From contig JANYFU010000405.1 of assembly GCA_025359665.1 (NCBI GenBank), positions 1 through 48,151 on the forward strand: a stretch of DNA of 48,151 nt. Direction: 5' to 3'. This document shows positions 26,202 through 33,873 of this stretch, in pieces. The position numbers were made by a program, and so were the translations under genes. Source of the DNA: Caulobacteraceae bacterium (lineage in GTDB: Bacteria; Pseudomonadota; Alphaproteobacteria; Caulobacterales; Caulobacteraceae). Position 1 is the first letter of the stretch, and each line of letters opens with the position of its first letter. The notes beneath the pieces were generated by a model. It worked only from the letters and a program-made list of their open reading frames with translations, ran no database searches and was not told the DNA's origin.

Positions 26202-26630
26202 TCAAACTGGCCGCCCGCGCATCAGCTTGAATACGCCGGTGGCGCGGGCCAGATCGCGATCGCCCACCGAGGCGCGGCCTTCAACAAAGGCTAGGTCACG
26301 GGTCGCGCGGGTCACCTTCGCCTCTCCCAGCACCCAGTCGCCCGCGCGGCCCATGTCCAGGAAGTCCACGGAAAGATGGACCGTAACCGGTGTGGACCCC
26401 GTTGCCCGGCCCGCGGCGGCGGCCAACAGGCCATCGAGAAAAGCCGACAACATGCCGCCGTGGATCAGGCCGACACCATTGCAGTGCCGCCCGAGCGCGT
26501 GAAATGCCTGCTGATTTCCTTCATCGCCTAGCCGATGGTAGTAGGGTCCGTTGTGGGTTGTGAACGCCCCGCGACCGGCCTGAAGGACAAACCCCATCGG
26601 CGGCGCGTCGCCCGCCTCATTGTCACTCAC
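26202..26630 (-). CDS. PaaI-family hotdog thioesterase
   Basis: This 142-residue hotdog-fold protein of the PaaI/YdiI type is expected to hydrolyse acyl- or aryl-CoA thioesters in the cytoplasm. The catalytic block is visible as GVGLIHGGMLSAFLDGLLA, where the HGG turn and the following aspartate are typical, and VTVHLSVDFL forms a later strand of the fold. The start is GTG at 26630, overlapping the upstream DUF192 stop as GTGA, which implies translational coupling. The physiological substrate is unknown and the neighbours give no hint. Confidence 0.85.
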   Translation of the reverse strand: MSDNEAGDAPPMGFVLQAGRGAFTTHNGPYYHRLGDEGNQQAFHALGRHCNGVGLIHGGMLSAFLDGLLAAAAGRATGSTPVTVHLSVDFLDMGRAGDWVLGEAKVTRATRDLAFVEGRASVGDRDLARATGVFKLMRGRPV

Positions 26631-27106
26631 GGATGAAAAATCCTCTCCGTGACCCGGTCGCCTGGTTCGATCCCAGTCTCCGCGGCCCTGCCCCCGCGGA
26701 TCTCCAGAACGCCGAGGACATCGCCTCCCGAAGGTATCGGCGTCTCTGAGTATGGGGCGGCGTTACGGGCGATGGCGATGATCCGGCCGTCCGCCGCGAT
26801 GAACAGCATATCCAGCGGAATCAGGGTGTTCTTCATCCAGAACGCCACCGGTTGGGGAGTCTTGAAATCGAAAAGCATGCCGCGGTCGGCGGCGAGGCTC
26901 TTTCGATACATCAAGCCGCGCTCCCGCGACGCCTCCGTATCCGCCACCTCGACACGGAACCGGCGGACCCCGTGATGAGTAACCACTCCGAGCGGTACCC
27001 ACTTGAAGCTCCCGGCGATCGCTGGTGATTCGATCAAGCCAAGAAGGAGCAATGGCAGTAACAAGCGGGCGAGGAGGCTCGCGAGCCGGGGCGCTAGGAA
27101 GGGCAC
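26627..27106 (-). CDS. DUF192 family secreted protein
   Basis: This 159-residue protein has an N-terminal hydrophobic signal (LLARLLLPLLLLGLIESPAIA) and a DUF192 domain. Family features are FRVEVADTEASRERGLMYRKSL, MLFDFKTPQPVAFWMKNTLIPLDMLFI and the closing VLEIRGGRAAETGIEPGDRV. DUF192 proteins are small beta-barrel proteins of unknown role. The start is taken as the GTG at 27106, which lies 33 bases after the cold-shock gene. The 3' end overlaps the thioesterase gene by 4 bases, so cspD, this gene and the thioesterase probably form one operon. Confidence 0.85.
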   Translation of the reverse strand: MPFLAPRLASLLARLLLPLLLLGLIESPAIAGSFKWVPLGVVTHHGVRRFRVEVADTEASRERGLMYRKSLAADRGMLFDFKTPQPVAFWMKNTLIPLDMLFIAADGRIIAIARNAAPYSETPIPSGGDVLGVLEIRGGRAAETGIEPGDRVTERIFHP

Positions 27107-27139
27107 GTGGAAAAACTCCGGCAGACCAACAATGACCCG

Positions 27140-27742
27140 CTAAGCGTGATGCAGTTCGATGTCCGCCGCAATAAGGCCTTTGGGTCCCTCCACCAACCGA
27201 ACGATCACCGCCTCACCCGGCTGCAAGTCGCCGAGACCCGATCTGCGTAATACCTCAATGTGAACGAAGATGTCGCCTGGCGCATGATCGCGGACCACGA
27301 AACCGTAGCCCTTGGTACGATTGAACCATTTCACCTTGGCCGCCTCATAGGCGCCCGCGTCGGCCACGGCGCTTGGCGATAAATGGTCGTATTCCGCCGC
27401 GCCGTCGGACGACGCGTTAAAATGGTCCTGGCCGTTCAAGCGTCTGGAATGGTCTTCTAGAACATCCGGAACGACCTCGTCGAGGTCGACGATCTCCAGG
27501 ACCTGCCAACCCTTCGGCCTCTTGACCACATCGCAGACTATGATCGAGCCTTCCGAGGCATTGTCGCGTCCGGCGCTGCGGAGGGAGGTCACATGCAGGA
27601 GAACATCCATCAAATCCGTCTGACCGGCATCATCAGGCACGACAAAGCCATAGCCTTTGCCGCCATCGAACCATTTCACACGCCCTCGAATCCGAATCGC
27701 GTCCGGAGGCAAGCTTTGGCCGCCAAAGTTGTCTTCCACCAT
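27140..27742 (-). CDS. cspD: double cold-shock-domain protein
   Basis: This 200-residue protein carries two cold-shock domains, an arrangement typical of Caulobacterales and related alphaproteobacteria. Domain one (about residues 16-85) has [13 protein letters not shown] and a modified second RNA-binding strand, [10 protein letters not shown]. Domain two (about 131-198) has [14 protein letters not shown] and [10 protein letters not shown], close to the classical RNP1 and RNP2. The linker between them is acidic and polar. Such proteins bind single-stranded RNA or DNA and are often induced at stationary phase rather than by cold. The ATG at 27742 is the start. It is followed by the DUF192 and thioesterase genes. 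I use cspD because Caulobacter has a double-domain protein of that name; the other double-domain paralogue, cspC, cannot be excluded. Confidence 0.85.
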   Translation of the reverse strand: MVEDNFGGQSLPPDAIRIRGRVKWFDGGKGYGFVVPDDAGQTDLMDVLLHVTSLRSAGRDNASEGSIIVCDVVKRPKGWQVLEIVDLDEVVPDVLEDHSRRLNGQDHFNASSDGAAEYDHLSPSAVADAGAYEAAKVKWFNRTKGYGFVVRDHAPGDIFVHIEVLRRSGLGDLQPGEAVIVRLVEGPKGLIAADIELHHA

Positions 27743-27915
27743 AGGCCCCCGCAGCCCCCCGCCGTCCCGTGGCCTTGGGATAGCTAACGTTATGATGAGT
27801 CGAAGCCGGCGAAGAGGTCAACGGGCGGTTGACCATGGCAGGTCACCTGCGAAAATTTGCCGCAGTTAGCGAAACGGCCTTGACAGGGAGATCCGCGCCT
27901 GACTGCACGTTCTCG

Positions 27916-27990
27916 TGGTACGCCCTACGGGAGTCGAACCCGTCTTCCCAGATTGAAAATCTGGTGTCCTAACCGATAGACGAAGGGCGC
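27916..27990 (-). tRNA. tRNA-Glu (anticodon TTC)
   Basis: This is a 75-base cloverleaf on the minus strand with encoded CCA. The acceptor GCGCCCT pairs with AGGGCGT with a G-U at the first pair, the anticodon arm is CCAGA-TTTTCAA-TCTGG giving TTC, and the T arm carries GGTTCGACTCC. It lies between recJ and cspD. Confidence 0.95.
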
Positions 27991-28009
27991 ATGTCTCACG
28001 GGAGCGGGG

Positions 28010-28038
28010 GGTATATCCGCGCGCCCATGACCGCGCAA
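28010..28038 (-). promoter_or_regulatory. sigma-70-type promoter for tRNA-Glu
   Basis: Reading the minus strand, TTGCGC (28038-28033) is followed after 17 bases by TATACC (28015-28010). The tRNA 5' end is about 20 bases downstream of the -10 element. The spacing is ideal for a housekeeping sigma factor. Confidence 0.6.
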
Positions 28039-28056
28039 GTGGGTCCCCATTCCGCC

Positions 28057-29865
28057 TCAGGGTTGCTGGCGGCCGTCCGCGGCGTCTTCGATCTCAAGCT
28101 GCACGCCCCTGCGTCCGTTCCAATCATCAACCTTCAGTTTTCCAGCGACATGGATCGAACCTCCACCGGCAAGGAGTCTTCGCCCCAGGTCGGTATCCTC
28201 CGATCGCCAGGCAACCGCCTTTAGCCGGCCGCCTCCCAATCCGACCAGATCGCATCTGATATGACCGCCTCGCATCGGGAAAGCCCGCTCAACCCTTACG
28301 TCAGCGATAGCGAACATCAGTTCAGGGTTTCCTGGACCGAAGGGGGCCAAAGGCTGAAGCTCTTCCAGAAAGGTCCGGGCGGCTGCCTCCGGGGTCACCA
28401 GAACATCGATATCAAGAGCATCCTCCGCTCTCGCCTCAAACATCTCGCCTGCCAGGGCCTCACATAGAAAATCTCTGAACTCCGGTATCGTCGCCGGACG
28501 TAGAGTCAGGCCTGCGGCCATGGCGTGGCCACCGCCCGCGATCAGGAGACCACTTTCAAACGCCGCCTGAACGGCCTGTCCGAGATTCACTCCGGGTTGA
28601 GAGCGCCCTGAACCCTTGGCGATATCCCCTGCCCTGTCGATCCCGATGACCACGACCGGCTTTCGATAGTGCTCCCGCAATCGACTGGCGACGATGCCTA
28701 CAACGCCCGGATGCCACCCCTCGCGGGCCACCACGATGACTGGCGCTTCTGGATCAAGATTGCTGCCCTGTTCGAGATCCAGCATGGCCTGCTTGACGAT
28801 GGCGCTCTCGACAAGCTTGCGTTCGGTGTTCAGCGCGTCAAGTTCTCGCGCCAAGTCGCCAGCCTCGATGAGGTCATCGGTGGACAGAAGCCGGGCGCCG
28901 AGATCCGAGCGGCCAATCCGCCCCCCGGCATTGATACGGGGACCGAGAATGAATCCCGCCTCGAAGACGCCGGCGGACTCCTTGGCCAGGCCGGCCACGT
29001 CCATCAGGGCCGATAAGCCCGGATTTCGCCACATCGACATGGCTCGGAGGCCAAGCGCCGTCAGAGCCCGGTTAAAGCCGACCAGCTGCGTTACATCGCA
29101 AATGGCGCCCATGGCGGCCAGATCCAACCATTGACGCACATCCGGTTCAGGCCGGTCTGTAAACAAGCCGCGACGCCTGGCCTCGCGGTTGAGAGCCACC
29201 AGCAAGACAAATGTTACCCCCGCCGCGGCCAGAATGCCCTGGCCGGAGCCGCAGTCGGGACGGTTCGGATTGACGAGGGCCGACGCAAGCGGCGTGGCGG
29301 CGCCCATGAGGTGATGATCGATAACCACGACTTTCAAGCCCACCTCGGCGGCGGCCTGGATCGCGTCGTAGGCGGCGGCGCCGCAATCCACTGTGATCAC
29401 CAGATCGACGCCGTCGGCTTTCAGCTTACGAAACGCCGCTGGGCTCGGCCCATAGCCCTCGGTCATCCGGTCCGGCACATAGATGGGCAGGTCCAGCCCC
29501 ATGGCCCGGAACCAGCGCACCAGCTGAGCGGCGCTACTGGCCCCGTCCACGTCATAGTCGGCAAAGACTGTCAGGCTGAGGCCGTCGACCAGGGCGTCCA
29601 ACAGGATCGATGCTGCCAGGTCCATGTCGGTGAAACTGGATGGGTCGGGAAACAGCACCCTCAGTGTCGGCCGCAGGAACGACTCTCCAGCCTCTATCGC
29701 CACGCCACGAGACGCCATGGCCCGGGCAAGCGGTTCCGAAAGACCGAGCTGCGCCTGATGCGCCCGGGTTATCTCGGGGTCAGCTGGTCTGGCGCGCCAC
29801 CTGCGGCCAAGCAACGACCTGCGCACATCAAGGAAGTCACTTGAAATCGACTGTTCCAGGGCCAT
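28057..29865 (-). CDS. recJ: single-stranded-DNA-specific exonuclease RecJ
   Basis: This 602-residue DHH-family 5'-3' exonuclease acts in recombination and mismatch repair. The phosphoesterase motifs are visible: FADYDVDGASSAAQL (motif I), VITVDCGAAAYD, and VIDHHLMG (the DHH motif). The DHHA1 domain contains GRINAGGRIGRSDLGARLL and, later, GSGRSQPGVNLGQA and GGGHAMAAGLTL. The ATG at 29865 shares its A with the TGA of glpX (TGATG), which implies coupled translation. The ORF track adds one TTG codon upstream. This is the last gene of a minus-strand unit beginning with the secreted protein at 33.8 kb. Confidence 0.96.
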   Translation of the reverse strand: MALEQSISSDFLDVRRSLLGRRWRARPADPEITRAHQAQLGLSEPLARAMASRGVAIEAGESFLRPTLRVLFPDPSSFTDMDLAASILLDALVDGLSLTVFADYDVDGASSAAQLVRWFRAMGLDLPIYVPDRMTEGYGPSPAAFRKLKADGVDLVITVDCGAAAYDAIQAAAEVGLKVVVIDHHLMGAATPLASALVNPNRPDCGSGQGILAAAGVTFVLLVALNREARRRGLFTDRPEPDVRQWLDLAAMGAICDVTQLVGFNRALTALGLRAMSMWRNPGLSALMDVAGLAKESAGVFEAGFILGPRINAGGRIGRSDLGARLLSTDDLIEAGDLARELDALNTERKLVESAIVKQAMLDLEQGSNLDPEAPVIVVAREGWHPGVVGIVASRLREHYRKPVVVIGIDRAGDIAKGSGRSQPGVNLGQAVQAAFESGLLIAGGGHAMAAGLTLRPATIPEFRDFLCEALAGEMFEARAEDALDIDVLVTPEAAARTFLEELQPLAPFGPGNPELMFAIADVRVERAFPMRGGHIRCDLVGLGGGRLKAVAWRSEDTDLGRRLLAGGGSIHVAGKLKVDDWNGRRGVQLEIEDAADGRQQP

Positions 29866-30818
29866 CAAACCCGGCGTTTCATCCGGACATGGCGCACCAC
29901 GCCGCTGACGGAGTTCATGACCAGAGTGTGCGTATGAAGGAAACCATTCACAACTTTGACGCCGTCGAGCAGCGCGCCGTCCGTCACGCCCGTGGCGACG
30001 AAAATGGCGTCGGCGCGGACCATCTCATGCAGATCGTATTTCTTATCCAGGTCGGTGATGCCGTGGCCGCGGGCGCGGGCCCGTTCATCGGCGTTGCGAA
30101 ACACCAGCCGTCCCTGAAACTGACCGCCAACGCATTTCAAGGCCGCGCAGGCCAAAACCCCCTCGGGCGCGCCGCCTTGACCCAGGTACATGTCGATCCC
30201 CGTATCGGCGTCGGCGGTGTTGATAACCCCGGCGATGTCGCCGTCGGTGATCAGATGCACCCGCGCGCCCACTGACCTCAATGACGCGATGATCTCCGCA
30301 TGCCGCGGACGGTCAAGGACGCAGACGGTGATATCGGTGGGATCGACGCCCTTGGCGGCGGCCAGGGCCCGTGTGTTGTCGGCGGGACTGCGATCAAGGT
30401 CCAGCATGCCGGCCGGATAGCCTGGTCCGCAGGCGATCTTATCCATATAGGTATCCGGTGCGTTGAGTAGCGTGCCGGTCGGCGCCCAGGCCATTACCGC
30501 CAAAGCGTTGGTCATCGCCTTCGCCGTCAGCGATGTCCCTTCCAACGGATCAAGGGCGATGTCGATTTTCGGCCCTCCGCCTCGCCCGACACGTTCGCCG
30601 ATGTAGAGCATGGGAGCCTCATCGCGCTCCCCTTCCCCGATCACGATGACGCCTTCGATATCAAGCTCATTGAGCGCGGTGCGCATGGCGTCCACGGCGG
30701 CCTGATCGGCGGCTTGCTCATCGCCTCTTCCAACCAGGGCCCACGCGGCGATAGCGGCCGATTCGGAAACACTTACGGCGTCCATAACCAAGGAGCGATA
30801 CAATACCTGTGAAGTCAT
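29865..30818 (-). CDS. glpX: class II fructose-1,6-bisphosphatase
   Basis: This 317-residue GlpX-type enzyme dephosphorylates fructose-1,6-bisphosphate to fructose-6-phosphate in gluconeogenesis. Landmarks are VIVIGEGERDEAPMLYIGE and IALDPLEGTSLTAKA (metal and substrate binding), GDIAGVINTA, and GGAPEGVLACAALKC. It starts at the ATG at 30818 and lies 38 bases after hom. Its stop overlaps the recJ start. The protein is cytoplasmic and metal-dependent. The hom-glpX-recJ order is common in alphaproteobacteria and does not imply a functional link. Confidence 0.96.
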   Translation of the reverse strand: MTSQVLYRSLVMDAVSVSESAAIAAWALVGRGDEQAADQAAVDAMRTALNELDIEGVIVIGEGERDEAPMLYIGERVGRGGGPKIDIALDPLEGTSLTAKAMTNALAVMAWAPTGTLLNAPDTYMDKIACGPGYPAGMLDLDRSPADNTRALAAAKGVDPTDITVCVLDRPRHAEIIASLRSVGARVHLITDGDIAGVINTADADTGIDMYLGQGGAPEGVLACAALKCVGGQFQGRLVFRNADERARARGHGITDLDKKYDLHEMVRADAIFVATGVTDGALLDGVKVVNGFLHTHTLVMNSVSGVVRHVRMKRRV

Positions 30819-30856
30819 TGAAATCTCCGGCTAAGTCCCATGGCGGTCCGCGATCT

Positions 30857-32146
30857 CTAAATAAGCGAGATACGGATCACGCGGGGCGGCGCAATAAGGC
30901 TCGGCAATAGACTCATGGCCTGGACGGCCTTGGCGATGGTCGCTTCTGGCGCCAGATGAGTCGTCAGAACGATCGGCACGCCGCCGGCTCCTTGCGCTGG
31001 TTTTTGGAGAAAGCTGTCGATCGAAACACCGGCGTCCGCCAGGGTCTCTGAAACCGAGGCGATGACACCAGGCTGATCGCGGACTAGTAACCGCACGTAG
31101 ACGCGGCCCAGGGAGTCGACTGGGGAGACACTACCGAATTCCACGAGAGAATTTGCCGCTCGTTGAAAAACCGGCCGCGCCGCGCCTGCCATGACATCGG
31201 CGATATCCGCGGCGACGGCGGCCGCGGTCGGACCCGCGCCAGCGCCCGCGCCTTGGATGAACATACGCCCGATCTTACGAGATTGAATGAATAGCGCGTT
31301 CAATACGCCATCCACACGCGCCAAAGGGTGATCGAGCGCTGTCAGAGCGGGATGCACCCGCACCGAAACCCCCGCGGGGCCGCGAACGGCGCTGGCCACC
31401 AGCTTGATGCGGTATCCCAGGTCCTTCGCGAGACGGATATCCAGCAGTTCAATACCGTCGACACCCTCGATTTCGGCGGCTGACAGGGTCGGCGCGCCGC
31501 CAAAGGCCAGAGCCGCAAGAATGGTGATCTTATGGGCGGCGTCGAACCCACCGACGTCCATGGTCGGATCGGTTTCAGCATACCCCAGCGCCTGGGCTTC
31601 GGCGAGGACCTCGAGGAAACCGCGCCCAGTCGCCTCCATCTCCGTGAGGATGTAGTTGCAGGTGCCGTTCAAGATGCCGGCCACAGCCTCGATCTGATCG
31701 CCGACCAGGGCCTCGCGCACAAGCTTCACCGCGGGCGTTCCACCCATCACCGCCGCTTCAAACAGTAGTGGCGCGCCATGAGTCTCGGCGATCATCGCCA
31801 GCGCGCGACCGTGAGTGGCGATCAGCGCCTTGTTGGCCGTGACCACGGGCTTGCCCGCCCGCAAGGCCGCTTCCACCGCGGCGGCGGCTGGCCCATCGGC
31901 CCCGCCGATCAGTTCGACAAAGATGTCCGTTTCGGATGAACGGGCCAGGGCGACGGGGTCATCGGACCACTTGAAGCCGGATATATCCACGGGCCGGGCG
32001 GCGGACCGCGTTCGAGCGCTCACCCCGGTCACAAGACAGTGAGACCCAGTGGGCGAAAAGTCTGGTCGCGCCTGGACGAGGTCGATCAGTCCCGATCCGA
32101 CCGTGCCCAATCCAGCCACGCCCAGTCGCCATTGTGCTCTGCTCAA
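30857..32146 (-). CDS. hom: homoserine dehydrogenase
   Basis: This 429-residue NAD(P)H-dependent enzyme reduces aspartate-4-semialdehyde to homoserine, on the way to threonine and methionine. The nucleotide-binding GVAGLGTVGSGL opens the protein. VVTANKALIATHG carries the catalytic lysine, and GILNGTCNYILTEM and YAETDPTMDVGGFDAAHK form the substrate site. The C-terminal about 80 residues are an ACT domain (LVRDQPGVIASVSETLADAGVS), suggesting threonine feedback. The ORF track's 155-residue N-terminal extension lies over the aminotransferase gene and is spurious. The best start is TTG at 32146, with GGGGA eight bases upstream and 14 bases after the aminotransferase stop. Confidence 0.95.
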   Translation of the reverse strand: MSRAQWRLGVAGLGTVGSGLIDLVQARPDFSPTGSHCLVTGVSARTRSAARPVDISGFKWSDDPVALARSSETDIFVELIGGADGPAAAAVEAALRAGKPVVTANKALIATHGRALAMIAETHGAPLLFEAAVMGGTPAVKLVREALVGDQIEAVAGILNGTCNYILTEMEATGRGFLEVLAEAQALGYAETDPTMDVGGFDAAHKITILAALAFGGAPTLSAAEIEGVDGIELLDIRLAKDLGYRIKLVASAVRGPAGVSVRVHPALTALDHPLARVDGVLNALFIQSRKIGRMFIQGAGAGAGPTAAAVAADIADVMAGAARPVFQRAANSLVEFGSVSPVDSLGRVYVRLLVRDQPGVIASVSETLADAGVSIDSFLQKPAQGAGGVPIVLTTHLAPEATIAKAVQAMSLLPSLIAPPRVIRISLI

Positions 32147-32160
32147 CGGTTCGGTCCCCG

Positions 32161-33381
32161 TCAGGTCGCCGACGCGAGATCTCGCGCGCCGCTCAGGATC
32201 TGCCCGGATCGATCGAGAAACCTTTTGACGTTGCGGGCGGCCTGCCGGATCCGGTGCTCGTTCTCCACCAGGCCAATCCGGACATACCCCTCGCCGTATT
32301 CTCCGAACGCCACACCGGGCGACACCGCGACACCCGCCTCTTCGATGAGGAGTTTTGAGAAGACCATCGAGCCAGCCTCGCGGAAAGCTTCTGGCAGTGG
32401 CGCCCAGGCGAACATCGAAGCCGGTGGTGTTGGTATATCCCAGCCGGCCCGGGCCATGGACGACACCAGGACATCGCGGCGGGATTTGTAGATCGCGCGT
32501 ATCTCCGCGACGCAATCCTGCGGACCGTTCAGCGCCGCGGTGGCGGCGACCTGAATCGGCGTGAACGCTCCGTAGTCCAGGTAGGATTTCACCCGCGCCA
32601 GCGCGGCGCACATTCTGGCGTTGCCAACCACCATACCCACGCGCCAGCCCGCCATTGCATAGGTTTTCGACAGCGAATTGACCTCTACAGCGATATCGCG
32701 CGCGCCATCGACCTGTAAAATCGACGGCGGTGGGTTATTGTCGAAATAGATTTCCGAGTAGGCGATGTCGGACAACACCAGCATGTCATGCTTTCTCGCA
32801 AGGGCGATGGCGTCCTTGTAGAAATCCAGGTCAACCCATTGCGCGGTGGGATTGGAGGGGTAGCTGACGATCAACACGCTGGCGGGCGGGGCCGAATGAC
32901 GCACCGCCCGGCTGACACCGGAAAGATAGGCTTCGGGAGTCAGAGCGGGGACGTGCCGTATGACACCGCCGGCCATGATGAAGCCATAGGCGTGGATCGG
33001 GTAAGCTGGATTGGGGCATATGATCACGTCGCCCGGCGCTGTCAGCGCCTGGGCGAGGTTAGCAAATCCCTCTTTGGAGCCCAAGGTCGCCACCACTTCG
33101 GTCTCCGGATTGAGCGTCACACCGAAGCGATTGGCGTAGTAGCCCGCCATCGCGCGCCTGAGGCCGAGGATTCCCTTGGAGGCGGAGTATCGTCCTGACT
33201 TAGGATCCCGCGCCGTTTCGATCAGCTTATCGACGATATGCCTGGGCGTGGGCATGTCCGGGTTGCCCATGCCGAAATCGATGATGTCGACCCCCTCGCC
33301 CCGCAACCGGGCCTTCAGGCGGTTGACCTCTTCGAACACATACGGCGGAAGGCGGCGAATACGATGGAAATCAGGAATCAC
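32161..33381 (-). CDS. alaC: class I/II aminotransferase, AlaC-like
   Basis: This 406-residue fold-type I PLP aminotransferase closely follows E. coli AlaC. It has IRRLPPYVFEEVN at the N-terminus, IIDFGMGNPDMPTP, SKGILGLRRA, LGSKEGFANL, PNPAYPIHAYG, SYPSNPTA and SLSKTYAMAGWRVG with the PLP lysine at residue 239. AlaC makes alanine from pyruvate and glutamate. Homologues placed before hom are often labelled LL-diaminopimelate or aspartate aminotransferase, so the substrate is not settled. The start is GTG at 33381, overlapping the stop of the upstream secreted-protein gene as GTGA. Confidence 0.85.
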   Translation of the reverse strand: MIPDFHRIRRLPPYVFEEVNRLKARLRGEGVDIIDFGMGNPDMPTPRHIVDKLIETARDPKSGRYSASKGILGLRRAMAGYYANRFGVTLNPETEVVATLGSKEGFANLAQALTAPGDVIICPNPAYPIHAYGFIMAGGVIRHVPALTPEAYLSGVSRAVRHSAPPASVLIVSYPSNPTAQWVDLDFYKDAIALARKHDMLVLSDIAYSEIYFDNNPPPSILQVDGARDIAVEVNSLSKTYAMAGWRVGMVVGNARMCAALARVKSYLDYGAFTPIQVAATAALNGPQDCVAEIRAIYKSRRDVLVSSMARAGWDIPTPPASMFAWAPLPEAFREAGSMVFSKLLIEEAGVAVSPGVAFGEYGEGYVRIGLVENEHRIRQAARNVKRFLDRSGQILSGARDLASAT

Positions 33382-33776
33382 GAGTGCGGTCTCCGGGGCG
33401 GTTCAGCCTTGCGCCGGGCCTCCGCCTCGAACGTTTGGGTATCGGATGGGGTCGAGCCATCGGCCAAAGGCGGTGGCGCGGCTTGCGCCCTGGCCGCCGC
33501 GCTGAACCTTTCGGCGCCGTCCAGCGGCAGGCTCGACGCGTCATCGCGGTTTTTTACGACAAGGCGACGTCCCGCCTGCCGCGTCTCCACCACCGCGGCT
33601 TTGAACGCGCTGGCGTCACGCACATCGGTCGGCGTCGCCGGGATTGAACACAAGGTTGGATAGGCTGACGTTCGCGCGGGTGGCCCGCAGGCACTCGCCT
33701 CCGCCGGGTTGAACGCTAGCGCCTGAGCGCCTGGAATCGCAAACGCCACCAGGGCGAGCCAAAGGGCCTTTGTCAT
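33378..33776 (-). CDS. small secreted protein of unknown function
   Basis: I do not know the function of this protein. Starting at the ATG at 33776 it has 132 residues, with a signal peptide (MTKALWLALVAFAIPGAQALA) and a mature part beginning FNPAEASACGPPARTSAYP. Two cysteines about 16 residues apart (ASACGPP and TLCSIP) could form a disulfide in the periplasm. The motif IPATPTDVRDASAFKAAVV is followed by a Pro/Ala-rich tail. I recall a similar short secreted protein at this position in other Caulobacterales. Starts at 33803 or 33818 are possible; the 226-residue ORF in the track would run into phaC. The stop overlaps the aminotransferase GTG start, so it leads that operon. Confidence 0.65.
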   Translation of the reverse strand: MTKALWLALVAFAIPGAQALAFNPAEASACGPPARTSAYPTLCSIPATPTDVRDASAFKAAVVETRQAGRRLVVKNRDDASSLPLDGAERFSAAARAQAAPPPLADGSTPSDTQTFEAEARRKAEPPRRPHS

Positions 33777-33873
33777 TGATTGGGGTTGCTTTAGGGAATT
33801 CATCAGAGCCGAGGTCATAGGCCAGACCGCGCCCAAGAGAAAGAGCGCGGCCATCGGCCGAAGGGAGCTGAAC

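Noticed and set aside
27743-27915. Cold-shock-type regulatory leader or promoter before cspD.
   Set aside because: TTGACC is present upstream, but no -10 at proper spacing and no recognisable cold box were found; nothing could be supported.
32147-32611. N-terminal 155-codon extension of the hom ORF.
   Set aside because: It overlaps the intact aminotransferase gene in another frame and has no similarity to homoserine dehydrogenases.
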